Source: Psychrilyobacter atlanticus DSM 19335 (GTDB lineage: Bacteria > Fusobacteriota > Fusobacteriia > Fusobacteriales > Fusobacteriaceae). From it: DNA of 64,000 nucleotides. This document shows, piece by piece, positions 27,124 to 36,378 of the stretch. The notes below the pieces were generated by a model. The model was not told the DNA's origin. It did not search any database and worked only from the letters and a program-made list of their open reading frames with translations. Within the stretch, counting starts at the first letter, position 1; the number at the start of each line of letters is the position of its first letter. The stretch spans positions 1,665,159 through 1,729,158 of the forward strand of contig NZ_KE384547.1 of the NCBI RefSeq assembly GCF_000426625.1, in the 5' to 3' direction. The translations under genes were made by a program, and so were the position numbers.

Positions 27124-27190
27124 ACCCTAAGAATATAAGAGAATCTATCAGGATAACTAACTTCCAACTGCTGGATCTATAACTTTTTAA
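27124..27190 (-). pseudogene. Decayed fragment of the mgtE 3' end
   Basis: On the minus strand this spacer reads GATCCAGCAGTTGGAAGT and, after a gap, GATTCTCTTATATTCTTAGG. The end of the adjacent mgtE reads GATCCGGCAGTTGGAAGT (coding DPAVGS) and then GATTCCTAATCTTCCTTGG. The order is the same, but about 25 bases are missing between the blocks and stops interrupt the frame. This looks like the remnant of a duplicated mgtE tail. The lengths compared are short, so confidence is moderate. Confidence 0.5.
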
Positions 27191-27228
27191 GAACTATTAG
27201 AGTCCTCCCCTTGATTCAACTTTTTCAT

Positions 27229-28596
27229 CTAAAAAATGAAAAGATTAGCTAATCCAAGGAAGATTAGGAATCCTAAAGCATCTGTAATCATCGTTAAAAG
27301 TATCGAACTTCCAACTGCCGGATCTGTTTTCAATTTCTTTAATAGTAATGGTATCAAAGTCCCACAAAGTCCCGCTATTGTAAAGTTCATAAATATAGCA
27401 AAGGACATAACCAGGGAAATTTTAGTATTTTTAAACCACATATACGATCCAAGGCCCACAAGAGTTGCAAATATCAGGCCGTTTAGAATAGCTACAATTA
27501 TCTCTCTGAAGAAACTCTGATCCCAGTTTGTATCATCTACATCACCCATAGCCAGCTGTCTCACCATTACTGTTAGAGCCTGATTACCTGTGTTTCCTCC
27601 CATACTAGCAACTATAGGCATCAAAACAGCTAGAGCTGGGAGTGCTTCTATACTAGTTTGGTATCTGGCAATAACAGAAGCTGAAAAGAAAGCTGTACAC
27701 ATATTTAAAAACTGCCATTTCCCTCTTTTTCTAGAGATATCTATAGCCTTTTTTTCCCCTTCTGCATCATCATCTACTCCGGCAAGATTATAGATCTGTT
27801 CTGTTGCCATCTCTTGTAATAGATCGTAGATATCATCAGCAGTTATCCTACCCACTAGATAATTATCATTATCTATTACAGGGACAACCTGCAGATCATA
27901 CTCCTTAAAATCCATTACTACCTTCTCGATATCTTCCTTATCATTTACGTATCTCGGTTTATATTTTTCAGGACGCTTACTTATTATCTCTTTAAAACTT
28001 TTATCAAAGTCAAATAACAGCATATCTTCTAATTGTACTGTAGCTACCAGATTGTTATAATCTCCTAAAATAAAGACACTACTTACATTCTCTAGTTCCT
28101 CACTGTACTTTAACTTCCTTAAATTTTCAATAGTTTCCCTAACTGTTTCATTGTGATTAGCTGCAAAAAACTCAGTTTGCATATAGGCTCCAGCTTCATC
28201 TTCCTCATAGCCTTTAAGCCTTTGAATCTCCTCCTGTTCCTTATTGTCTAATCCAGCTAGAATACTCTCTGCCAATTCTTCATCCAGTTCTTCTATATCC
28301 TGCATAAGGTCTGTTGCGTCATCTGAATCCATCTTTTTAATTGTTCCAATCATTTTTTTCAGACTTAAAATTTGCAAACTTTCCTTTAACATCCTTTCGT
28401 TAAATGTTTCTAATACATCCCCTAAGATATGTGTCGGCATCCTCTTGATATACTCGGAGAACCTCTCTTCATCCAGCCTTCTCATACGCTTAAAAATTTT
28501 AGATAAATCTGAATAATGTAAGTCTGCCTTGACTTTTTGATGTAGATATCCCTCTAGGCTGTCCACCAATTGCTGTATTTCTTTTTCTTTTTGCAT
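27229..28596 (-). CDS. mgtE: Magnesium transporter MgtE
   Basis: MgtE is a Mg2+ channel gated by cytoplasmic Mg2+. The 455 residues follow the family layout: an N-terminal helical domain with DATDLMQDI (to about 130), two CBS domains (about 135-255, ending GRITADDIYDLL), a connecting helix and five membrane segments. The pore motif VLMPIVASMGGNTGNQALTV and DPAVGSSILLTMITDALGF are intact. It starts 15 bases after the AsmA-like gene on the same strand, so the two are probably cotranscribed. Confidence 0.95.
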   Translation of the reverse strand: MQKEKEIQQLVDSLEGYLHQKVKADLHYSDLSKIFKRMRRLDEERFSEYIKRMPTHILGDVLETFNERMLKESLQILSLKKMIGTIKKMDSDDATDLMQDIEELDEELAESILAGLDNKEQEEIQRLKGYEEDEAGAYMQTEFFAANHNETVRETIENLRKLKYSEELENVSSVFILGDYNNLVATVQLEDMLLFDFDKSFKEIISKRPEKYKPRYVNDKEDIEKVVMDFKEYDLQVVPVIDNDNYLVGRITADDIYDLLQEMATEQIYNLAGVDDDAEGEKKAIDISRKRGKWQFLNMCTAFFSASVIARYQTSIEALPALAVLMPIVASMGGNTGNQALTVMVRQLAMGDVDDTNWDQSFFREIIVAILNGLIFATLVGLGSYMWFKNTKISLVMSFAIFMNFTIAGLCGTLIPLLLKKLKTDPAVGSSILLTMITDALGFLIFLGLANLFIF

Positions 28597-28611
28597 AATT
28601 TCACCTTCTTT

Positions 28612-30345
28612 TTAGTTAAAAAGATTTTTAAGGCCGTCTCCTAATCCATCGATTAGATTTCTTGTACTTTTAGAATCCTTATTTGATTTTGTTTCTTTTT
28701 CTAAACTCTTTAATTCCTTTGAACTTTCACCCATTATTTTTCTTAATCCTTCTACCTTTTCTACCTCTATATTCAATTCTTTTGTATATTTTTTTATCTC
28801 CTTATCTATCATGAGTTTTGCTTCTGTCTTATATTTTTTTATATTCTCATCTAAAACTTCCTTTATCAAGCCAGATAAAATAGTCCCTATATTTGTGTCA
28901 AAGTCTAATTGTTCTTTTGCTCCATCATAGGTATAGTTGATAATAAGTTGGTCTATTCCTTGTAAACCTTCACCTAGTACCTCTTTGATCTTCGGATCCA
29001 TCTCCAACTCATCAGGATTAATTTTTAAATTATCTAAAATCACCCTGCCATCTAGGTCTAGTATTTTATTTTCGTAACTCATATTATAACTTAAATCCAT
29101 CTTACTTCCAACTATTATAATTAAATTTTTATTTCCACCTATCATTTTATCATCTATTGTTAATCCAGATAGATTTAATTTAACCTGTGCTGTCTGTGGT
29201 TCCCTGTTCAACTCTCCACGAATATCACCTTTAATAGTCTTATCATCTGCATCTAAATTAAACTTAATGGGATTTGGAGTAATTCCCGCCTTGGAAGTTA
29301 TATCTTTTACTTTCCCTTTTAAAGTATAGTTTAGATGTTTAAATGTTAAACTGGCATTTTTCAACCAAAGGTCATAGCTATCTCCCTTAGGAGCCTCCTC
29401 TTCCTTATTAAGCTCATTAAAAAAATCTATATTTTTCCCTATGTATTCTTCTAGATAATTATTTAAAATAAGATTAATCTCTGATTTTAGCTGTTTTTCA
29501 TCCCATCCTACTATGTCCTTAAAAGGATCTTCGCTATTAATATATTCGAAAGCTTTATCCTGTATACCTTTAATAACTTTTATATCTTTATCAAATTGCT
29601 TTTTATCATTTTCCGCTTCCTTTACCAATTCATCTATCTCATCGATCAAATCGTTTAACTTATCCAGTTCATTCAACAGTTTCAATGGATCTTTCTCATC
29701 TTTTATCCTTTCTTCCACTACCTTGTATTTAGCCTCTATATTTTTTAATTTGGCTTTATAAGTTTCTTCGTTTAATTTTTTATCCCAATGAGTGTAAATC
29801 TTTTCTACTTTTCCCTTCTCATCCTCATATTCCTTTACTATTTTAATATTTAAATCATCTAAAATTTTCTTGTAATTGTCCCCGCTTAGATCTATGTCTA
29901 AACTACCTAGATCTAATTTTCCTTTCTTTTTTTCTTTAGTCCCACCAGTATTAGGAAGGTCCGTCGAAGAAGACAATTCTTTTTTTATAAGAGCCCCGTC
30001 AACTGTTCTGGGAGTAAATATCTCAACCAGCCCTAGAGTTGCATCATCTATTATTATAAGTTTTTTTAGGAGAGGTTTATATTCTATCTCCAAATTAACC
30101 TTTTGAATATCTCCTATATTTCTCATAGTATTATTTTTATCGGTAATTTGAACTCTGCCAATTTTTAGATTACCACCAAATAAATCTAAATCTACATCAT
30201 CTATATCTATTTTAGCTCCGTATTTTTGACTCCCTATTTTCTCACCAAAATACTCTATGAGAGTGTTTCTAAAAAGATAGGCTCCTAATACCACTAAAAC
30301 TATAGTTCCTACTATTATCCCTAATATTTTTTTTATTCTTTTCAT
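28612..30345 (-). CDS. AsmA-like envelope protein with coiled-coil region
   Basis: The protein has an N-terminal membrane anchor (ILGIIVGTIVLVVLGAYLF), then an AsmA-like segment (IDIDDVDLDLFGGNLKIGRVQI), a long charged helical region at about 170-300, and a beta-rich C-terminal half with repeats such as GDIRGELNREPQTAQVKLNLSG. This resembles the TIGR03545-type group of AsmA-like proteins, thought to act in the envelope, possibly in lipid transport; the assignment is tentative. The start at 30345 is chosen because AGGAGG lies 4 bases before it. A small TTTGCC/GGCAAG hairpin lies just upstream of that site. Confidence 0.65.
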   Translation of the reverse strand: MKRIKKILGIIVGTIVLVVLGAYLFRNTLIEYFGEKIGSQKYGAKIDIDDVDLDLFGGNLKIGRVQITDKNNTMRNIGDIQKVNLEIEYKPLLKKLIIIDDATLGLVEIFTPRTVDGALIKKELSSSTDLPNTGGTKEKKKGKLDLGSLDIDLSGDNYKKILDDLNIKIVKEYEDEKGKVEKIYTHWDKKLNEETYKAKLKNIEAKYKVVEERIKDEKDPLKLLNELDKLNDLIDEIDELVKEAENDKKQFDKDIKVIKGIQDKAFEYINSEDPFKDIVGWDEKQLKSEINLILNNYLEEYIGKNIDFFNELNKEEEAPKGDSYDLWLKNASLTFKHLNYTLKGKVKDITSKAGITPNPIKFNLDADDKTIKGDIRGELNREPQTAQVKLNLSGLTIDDKMIGGNKNLIIIVGSKMDLSYNMSYENKILDLDGRVILDNLKINPDELEMDPKIKEVLGEGLQGIDQLIINYTYDGAKEQLDFDTNIGTILSGLIKEVLDENIKKYKTEAKLMIDKEIKKYTKELNIEVEKVEGLRKIMGESSKELKSLEKETKSNKDSKSTRNLIDGLGDGLKNLFN

Positions 30346-30437
30346 TCTTCCTCCTCTTGCCAACGGCAAAGCAACTATACAAGTAATTTATGAATTACCC
30401 CTTGTTCTTTTTTCTGTACTATTAACTTTTTATTATT

Positions 30438-31211
30438 CTAAATATATTTTTTAAATTTTCCTTTAATTTTCCCTTTTTTTGTTTCCCCTTCACTCCCTGT
30501 AAATATGTGTTTCCCATATCTTCTGATAGAAATAACATCTCCCTCTTTAACAGTCAATGATTTATTTGTTTTCAATCTATAGTTTACCATAACCTGGGAG
30601 GAGTTTATCATCTTTAGGGCTTCATTTCTAGAACCACTTATAAGTGCCGAAACAATTACGTCCAGTCTGTAGGAGTTTATCAGATATTCTTTCACTTCAA
30701 ATTTATACTGAGGAATCTCCTTGTCTCCTATCTCTTCTATCTCCACCTTGGATCTCCCAATACTCAAAAGGTTAAGTTTTAAAAATTCAAATAACCCATC
30801 AAAAACAATCGTATAACAAGTTTTATCTTCCACTATCAGATCTCCTAATTTTTCCCTCTTTATACCTGTAGATAGGATCCCGGCCAGATAATGTCTGTGT
30901 TCTAAGTTTTCAAATTTAGAATTGGTTTTTACAACTATCAATTTAGAAGGGAAATCTATTCTGTCCTCAGAATAATAACTTTTAAAGGCTGTCATCTTCT
31001 TTTTACTCTCCATAGAAAGACCCTTCACTTCTACCAGCACACCTAATTCAGCCTCTATCTCAATTAATTTTGACCAGATTTGAGGTGGCAAAAATATATC
31101 TGTATATACGATTCCATCTATTTTTTTAGAGAGTTCTATCTTATCGTAGATACTAGATATAATTCCTTCATCTTCATCTATAAAGTAATTTTTAAATTTT
31201 TTCTTATCCAT
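30438..31211 (-). CDS. ylmH: YlmH-like S4-domain RNA-binding protein
   Basis: The 257 residues contain the YlmH core HRHYLAGILSTGIKREKLGDLIVED and a C-terminal S4 RNA-binding domain (YRLDVIVSALISGSRNEALKMINSSQVMVN). YlmH proteins bind ribosomes or tRNA-containing particles and in Bacillus have been tied to ribosome quality control. Start at 31211 is preferred, with GGAGG five bases upstream. In Gram-positives ylmH sits near sepF; here sepF is 23 kb away. A basic lysine-rich tail (KKGKIKGKFKK) ends the protein. Confidence 0.82.
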   Translation of the reverse strand: MDKKKFKNYFIDEDEGIISSIYDKIELSKKIDGIVYTDIFLPPQIWSKLIEIEAELGVLVEVKGLSMESKKKMTAFKSYYSEDRIDFPSKLIVVKTNSKFENLEHRHYLAGILSTGIKREKLGDLIVEDKTCYTIVFDGLFEFLKLNLLSIGRSKVEIEEIGDKEIPQYKFEVKEYLINSYRLDVIVSALISGSRNEALKMINSSQVMVNYRLKTNKSLTVKEGDVISIRRYGKHIFTGSEGETKKGKIKGKFKKYI

Positions 31212-31432
31212 CTTTCCCTCCATATGCTCACTTTAAATTATCAACTAATAAACTATAAAATTTAGAAAAAAATCCAAAATTTAAATATTATAAATCTATT
31301 AATTCTTTGTAAAAAAAACAGTAGTTTTCATTTAAGTATTTTTTAGTATAATTGATTTTATATTATTTGTATGGTAAAATCAATTGTTATTAAATTTTAT
31401 ATTATATTATTACAGATAGAAAAGGAGATTTT

Positions 31433-32131
31433 ATGAACAAAATTGAAAGAAAATACATTCTGCCCAACGCCATCACAGCCACTAATATGTTTCTAGGTTT
31501 CTTGAGTATTACCATGTCCATCAAAGAAAATTACCAGCTAGCTGCATGGTTGATTTTGTTAGCTATGGTTTTCGATGCTTTAGATGGTCTTACAGCTAGA
31601 AAATTAAATGCCTTCAGTGAATTTGGTAAAGAATTTGATTCATTTTGTGACTCTGTATCCTTTGGACTTGCACCTGGTATCTTAATTTTTTCAGTCTTAT
31701 CAAATACAGCAAATAATTTCCCCAAGGAACTTATTACACCACTTGCATTTATATATGCCCTTGCAGGAGTAGTTAGATTAGTTAAATTTAATGTAGTCAC
31801 TACTGCCAGTGACAGTAAAGACGACTTTAGTGGAATGCCTATTCCAAACGGTGCAAATTTAGTAGTATCTTATTTCTTATTTGCTGAAGTTACTGGATTA
31901 GGAGTAGATCCAAAAATATTAGCTATAGTTGCCTTAGGTTCAGCAGTTCTTATGGTAAGTACAATTCCATTTAAGATTCCACAAAAAGTATTTAGTTTTA
32001 TACCTAAAAAGATGCTCTTATTCGTAGCAATAGCTATCTTAGGTACGGCAGAATATTCATTATTCCCATTGGGACTATACTATGTTTTTGCTAATCTCTT
32101 TACTTTTTTCAATTCTAAAGATCAAAATTAA
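31433..32131 (+). CDS. pssA: CDP-diacylglycerol-serine O-phosphatidyltransferase
   Basis: PssA makes phosphatidylserine, the precursor of phosphatidylethanolamine. The CDP-alcohol phosphatidyltransferase motif is complete: DGLTAR, then G, D and D in FGKEFDSFCDSVSFGLAPG. The 232 residues have about eight hydrophobic segments and the start PNAITATNMFLGF typical of the membrane-type enzyme. Preceded by AAAGGAG and an upstream TATAAT (31347-31352). No psd gene is adjacent. Confidence 0.92.
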   Translation: MNKIERKYILPNAITATNMFLGFLSITMSIKENYQLAAWLILLAMVFDALDGLTARKLNAFSEFGKEFDSFCDSVSFGLAPGILIFSVLSNTANNFPKELITPLAFIYALAGVVRLVKFNVVTTASDSKDDFSGMPIPNGANLVVSYFLFAEVTGLGVDPKILAIVALGSAVLMVSTIPFKIPQKVFSFIPKKMLLFVAIAILGTAEYSLFPLGLYYVFANLFTFFNSKDQN

Positions 32132-32146
32132 ATTATATTTAAAAGA

Positions 32147-32181
32147 TAGAAAAAATGAGTGGTTTCCCGCTCATTTTTTTA
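32147..32181. terminator. Terminator between pssA and the GGDEF gene
   Basis: AAAAAATGAG and CTCATTTTTTT pair around a short GC-rich top. It lies between two converging genes and can serve both. Confidence 0.75.
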
Positions 32182-32186
32182 TTTAC

Positions 32187-33656
32187 CTAATTTTTATATT
32201 CTTTAAAGATCATCTTATTTTTTCCAGTTTTTTTAGCCAAATAAAGTGCTTCATCTACCATTACGAAATAAGATTCAATTGAATTTTTAGGTATAAACTC
32301 TAAAACTCCTATACTTATAGTCAATGGAATTCCCGCTCTATTTGTAGGTATTCCTAGTTTTTCTACTCTTTTTTGTATATTTTCAACCGCTATCCTAGAA
32401 TCACCTTTATTACAATCCTGCATTCCTCCAATAAATTCGTCACCTCCATAACGGGCTATATAACCCATCTTAAGCTCCTCCTTCAATATTTCAGCCACTT
32501 TTTGAAGTGCAGCATCTCCTTGGATATGTCCAAAATTATCATTGATCCCTTTGAAATTATCCAGGTCAAATAAAAATATGAATATTTTTTTATTATCTGT
32601 TCTAGCCCTCTCTATCTTTTTTTCAAAGGTTTCATAAAAATGTCTTCTATTACAAATACCAGTAAGATGGTCCATTTCGGAATATTCTTTTAACAGGTTA
32701 TTGGTTTCCTTCAACTTTTCATGTTTTAGGGTATTGTTCAATGCAATGGTCATAAAAGAAATCAATTCCCGACATATATCAAGTTCCTCTTTCTCAAAGA
32801 TAATTCTCTCATATATCTGATATGTAAAACCTCCTATTACCTCTTCCTCCATCAGAAGGGGAGCACAGTAGACACATTTAGGGACTTCCCCTACCAGAAG
32901 ACTGGTATCCCTGTCTATTATATCTTCTTTTATCACTTCATTTTTTGTGTAAATTGATTCTATCATAAAGCTATTTTTTTTAGAGTAAGGTATATCACAA
33001 AATTCTAACTTTTCACCAAATTCATAACAAAACCCATCTTTTAGTTTTTTATTTTTTGGATCATTTATAAATATCCCTATGGCACACTCCCCATAATTTC
33101 CCCTCATTATAGTATAAATCCTCTGGGACATCTTCTGCACAGAGGATGTCGAAACTACTGCCTTACTAGCTTCTTTCACTATAGAACGCTGTTTTAGTAA
33201 TTTTTTTACCCTTTCATTGCTCTCCCTTAACAGCTCTTTTTCCTTCTCTTTGTAAAAAAGTACCCCTGTCATCTTCTTTAGAATCGCTACTTTTTTTAAA
33301 ATTTCATCTGCAAATACACCTTTTTTCCTGCTCTCTAAAAAAAATATTCCTGCAACTTCCTCATCTAAAGATATAGGACAATAATATACAGACTGTACTT
33401 TATCCCCCTCTAAAACTATATTGTTATCAATATAATCATTTATAATTATTTCTTCTTTTTTCTCAATACACTTCTTTATTAAATTTTTATTGCCATTCAT
33501 CTTTTCAACCCAACAATTATCTTTTATAAAATATTCAAAAAGAACTCTATCACTGTCTTTTTCATAGGATATAATTCCCATCGTACTTATTTTGTCATAT
33601 GTATATATTATCTCATAGAGTTCCCACATGATTATTTTAAGGTTTTCATCAAACAT
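32187..33656 (-). CDS. GAF-GGDEF diguanylate cyclase
   Basis: The first 320 residues contain two GAF-like sensor domains. The last 160 form a GGDEF domain with the active-site loop ARYGGDEFIGG (near residue 403), LFDLDNFKGINDNFGH and DHLTGICNRR. The intact GGDEF predicts synthesis of cyclic di-GMP. The inhibitory RxxD site expected five residues upstream is absent (KMGY instead), so product inhibition at that site is unlikely. No membrane segment is seen, so it should be cytosolic. It converges with pssA and is divergent from the MATE gene. Confidence 0.9.
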   Translation of the reverse strand: MFDENLKIIMWELYEIIYTYDKISTMGIISYEKDSDRVLFEYFIKDNCWVEKMNGNKNLIKKCIEKKEEIIINDYIDNNIVLEGDKVQSVYYCPISLDEEVAGIFFLESRKKGVFADEILKKVAILKKMTGVLFYKEKEKELLRESNERVKKLLKQRSIVKEASKAVVSTSSVQKMSQRIYTIMRGNYGECAIGIFINDPKNKKLKDGFCYEFGEKLEFCDIPYSKKNSFMIESIYTKNEVIKEDIIDRDTSLLVGEVPKCVYCAPLLMEEEVIGGFTYQIYERIIFEKEELDICRELISFMTIALNNTLKHEKLKETNNLLKEYSEMDHLTGICNRRHFYETFEKKIERARTDNKKIFIFLFDLDNFKGINDNFGHIQGDAALQKVAEILKEELKMGYIARYGGDEFIGGMQDCNKGDSRIAVENIQKRVEKLGIPTNRAGIPLTISIGVLEFIPKNSIESYFVMVDEALYLAKKTGKNKMIFKEYKN

Positions 33657-33955
33657 TTTTTCCTCCCTAGCCCTTAATGAATTTTATTTCCATTCTATTG
33701 TAACCCCTTATTTAAAGTAAATCAAAATTTAATTATGATCTATATAGTTCTGTTCAAACTGGCCAGAAAGTATTTTTCTTATTCCTAAGTCACAGATCTT
33801 CTTTTTAAAAATCTATTATCAACACATATTTAAGTAATATTTTTATAGTTTCAATATTTTATTTGGAAAAATTTGGATTGTTTATTTTTATTCTTCTCTT
33901 GACTATATAGTTAACTATATAGTTTATACTGTGAATATATTAAGGAGGAAATTTT
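33657..33955. other. Divergent spacer with palindromic operator for the MATE gene
   Basis: This 299-base AT-rich spacer separates the GGDEF gene and the MATE pump. It holds the palindromic promoter at 33899-33930 and one more CTATATAGTT half-site at 33740-33749, about 84 bases before the GGDEF start. No coding frame is evident. Confidence 0.6.
33899..33930 (+). promoter_or_regulatory. MATE promoter with a 22-bp palindrome filling a 20-bp spacer
   Basis: TTGACT (33899-33904) and TATACT (33925-33930) are 20 bases apart. The palindrome at 33902-33923 (arms ACTATATAGTT and AACTATATAGT) covers almost all of the spacer. Long 19-20 bp spacers with an internal palindrome are the hallmark of MerR-type activation; a TetR or MarR operator is also possible. 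The regulator gene is not adjacent. Confidence 0.6.
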
Positions 33956-35269
33956 ATGAAAAACGAATCAACAACAAAAACATTTTTTAAATTTGCTATC
34001 CCAAGTATCCTCGGTCTTTTAATAGTTTCTATGCAGACTATGATTGATGGGATGTTTGTAGGAAATTTTGTAGGACCAAAGGGGCTTGCAGCTATAAACT
34101 TAGCTATGCCCTATGTAAACACACTAACCAGTATAGCCATGATGATTGCTATAGGTGGATCAGTTGTAGTAAATATTCAGATGGGAAAAGGCAATACTAA
34201 AAAAGCCAATGAGATCACTAGTTTTATCTTTATATCTTTTCTTGTTATTATTATTGGTTTATCTTTATTTAGTTTAATTTTTATAGATAAAATAGTAATT
34301 TTTCTTGGTGGAGCTACCCTTTTTAATTTAGTCAAAGGTTATTTATTTCCTCTTCTTTTGTTTACGGTATTTTTTACCGGACCAATATTTACAGAAACTT
34401 TCGCAAGGATCGGTGGAAAACCAAATGCTATCTTTTTAAGTGGATTTACTTGCTGTCTTTCTAATATCATATTGGATTACATCTTTATTGTAAAATTTGG
34501 ATGGGGAATAGAAGGGGCCGGATGGGCAACTATTTTAGCTAACTTATTTGGAACAATGGCATTATTTGGCTTATTTTCCAAAGGCAGATCCAAAATCCAA
34601 CTCTGCAAACCTAAAGGAGATTTAACACTATTAAAAACAGCACTCTATAATGGGAGTTCTGAGATGTTATCAGTTATATCCACTGCAATAGCAGCATTTT
34701 TATTCAATAGAATTATAATGGAATATATTGGTGAACTGGGTGTTTCTGCTCTCACTATTGTATTTTATGTAAATAATCTCGTAAACATCACATTATACGG
34801 ACTATCTCTGGCTCTTCAGCCCATTGTTTCTTATAATTTAGGTGCAAACAGGCCTGATAAAATAAAAGAAATTTTAAAAATTTCACTTTTTACTGGAGCT
34901 TTTGTGGGTATTTCTGCTTTTTTTATAATGAAATTCAACAGTGTGTCACTTATAAATTTATTTACTAAAGGAAATATTGAGTTAACTAAGTTAGCATTAA
35001 CAGCCACCAGTTATTTTATCTTAGCTTACTTCATTTCATTTATAAATGTAATTGCTTCTGCATTTCATACAGCCATTGAAAAACCATTTGAATCAGCATT
35101 GATAGCTCTTTTACGTTCTCTTATATTTGTATCGGTATTTTTATTTACACTTCCTCGTTTTTTCGGTGATAAGGGAATCTGGCTGGCTATTCCTCTCTCT
35201 GAAGTTTGCTGTCTAATTGTAAGTTATTATCTGACAAATAAATCAATAAAAAGTTTAAAATTAGCTTAA
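33956..35269 (+). CDS. MATE family efflux transporter
   Basis: The 437 residues form about 12 membrane segments with MATE features: PSILGLLIVSMQTMIDGMFVGNFVGPKGLAAINLAMPY at the start and the matching second-half YVNNLVNITLYGLSLALQPIVSYNLGA. MATE pumps export drugs and metabolites using Na+ or H+ gradients. The start has a strong AAGGAGG site. It is a single-gene unit with a palindromic promoter and a terminator at 35271-35311. The substrate cannot be read from sequence. Confidence 0.92.
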   Translation: MKNESTTKTFFKFAIPSILGLLIVSMQTMIDGMFVGNFVGPKGLAAINLAMPYVNTLTSIAMMIAIGGSVVVNIQMGKGNTKKANEITSFIFISFLVIIIGLSLFSLIFIDKIVIFLGGATLFNLVKGYLFPLLLFTVFFTGPIFTETFARIGGKPNAIFLSGFTCCLSNIILDYIFIVKFGWGIEGAGWATILANLFGTMALFGLFSKGRSKIQLCKPKGDLTLLKTALYNGSSEMLSVISTAIAAFLFNRIIMEYIGELGVSALTIVFYVNNLVNITLYGLSLALQPIVSYNLGANRPDKIKEILKISLFTGAFVGISAFFIMKFNSVSLINLFTKGNIELTKLALTATSYFILAYFISFINVIASAFHTAIEKPFESALIALLRSLIFVSVFLFTLPRFFGDKGIWLAIPLSEVCCLIVSYYLTNKSIKSLKLA

Positions 35270-35270
35270 A

Positions 35271-35311
35271 TAAAAAAAGACTGTAGATTTTTTTCTCTAC
35301 AGTCTTTTTTA
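35271..35311. terminator. Terminator after MATE gene
   Basis: AAAAAAAGACTGTAGA pairs with TCTACAGTCTTTTTT around a T-rich loop; usable from either strand. Confidence 0.85.
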
Positions 35312-35343
35312 TTCCTTTGATACCTTATTCCATTTAAAATATT

Positions 35344-36042
35344 TTACTGTTCAAATACTCCTAAATCTTTATTGTCATATAAAAGTTCCACACGAGGATC
35401 AGCTTTTAGATAACTATAATTTTCCATAAGCCAGTTCACTAATTCTTTATCCTGCTTTACCTCAGTTCCATTATCTATAAATACATTTATGGTTATCTGC
35501 TTAAAGTTTGCCAGCCCTGTCTCGATATCTTTCGTTATCATTTCCTCAGTCTGGCCTACGGTGCATACCAGTAAACAAGCCGAATAAAATTCATTGCTTA
35601 ATTTCTTTAAAGTATTTTCATCTATCACAAAGTTTTTACCGTAGGAGTCTATCCTGTAGTTATCATCAAAGGTTTCCACTCCTATACGGAACCTTATTTC
35701 TGTCCCATCAAAATAATCTCTGATCTCATCCAATCTTTTTATATAACCGTAATAGGCTTCGAAATATAAGACCTTTATCTTCTTTTCCCTGACAACTTCT
35801 CTGATTTTTTTTAATGTTTCAAAAGGGATTTCAAAAACAGAACCGGAGTTTATAACTTCTAACACTCCAAATTCTCCGGTTACTTCTTTTAAGACATCAA
35901 AGTTGACCTGATTTATCTCCCTTTCATCTATAGAATTATCCTCTATATAGTTACAAAATTTACACTTCCCATAACTGCAGGGAAAGCTTTTAAGAAGTAC
36001 TATTTCTCTAATATTTTTATCTAAAACCTTATTATATCTCAC
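35344..36042 (-). CDS. Radical SAM protein, candidate queuine lyase (QueL-like)
   Basis: The 232-residue protein begins RYNKVLDKNIREIVLLKSFPCSYGKCKFCNY. The cysteines C22, C27 and C30 form CX4CX2C, one residue longer than the standard CX3CX2C of radical SAM enzymes. It is shorter than most radical SAM proteins and has no extra FeS domain. The gene upstream on the same strand encodes a queuosine-precursor transporter. QueL is a radical SAM enzyme that converts queuine back to a precursor in queuine salvage, so this pairing makes QueL a good candidate. That is an inference from context; the sequence shows only the radical SAM class. Confidence 0.6.
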   Translation of the reverse strand: MRYNKVLDKNIREIVLLKSFPCSYGKCKFCNYIEDNSIDEREINQVNFDVLKEVTGEFGVLEVINSGSVFEIPFETLKKIREVVREKKIKVLYFEAYYGYIKRLDEIRDYFDGTEIRFRIGVETFDDNYRIDSYGKNFVIDENTLKKLSNEFYSACLLVCTVGQTEEMITKDIETGLANFKQITINVFIDNGTEVKQDKELVNWLMENYSYLKADPRVELLYDNKDLGVFEQ

Positions 36043-36378
36043 ATTTCACCTCTTGTTTTTTATTTTTACCACAGAATAAAACCTCTAAACATCTGTCACG
36101 AATTAAAACTCTTACTGCTACATCACAGAAGCTTTTCATTCTTTTCTCTTAGTTAGAACCTTGTTTATTCATGCCATTTGCGTCATTCGCGGTTAAATTC
36201 TTACTTACATTTCTTGGAACACAAAAATTCATAGAGATTAAGATTAGAAGTCCCATAGAGTTTTTCTCTGTGCTCTCTCTTCCCCTCCTCAGTGTATTTC
36301 CGTGTCCAAGTCTTTTATTCTCTTTTTCAGAGATAAAATTTCTTTCGTGTCTATTCGTGAGTAATTTTTTCTTCTCAA
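36043..36378. repeat. Non-coding spacer of decayed TTCGTG/CTCTGTG-type repeats
   Basis: On the plus strand this 336-base spacer reads like a chain of related short phrases: GTCATTCGCGGTTAAATTC, TCGTGTCTATTCGTGAG, TTTTTCTCTGTGCTC, CTCAGTGTATTTCCGTGTCC and, at the other end, ACCACAGAATAAAACC. Similar strings of (A)TTCGTG(G/T) and CTCTGTG phrases occur in spacers of many bacteria, from memory. No good reading frame is present. It separates the transporter and radical SAM genes. Confidence 0.55.
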
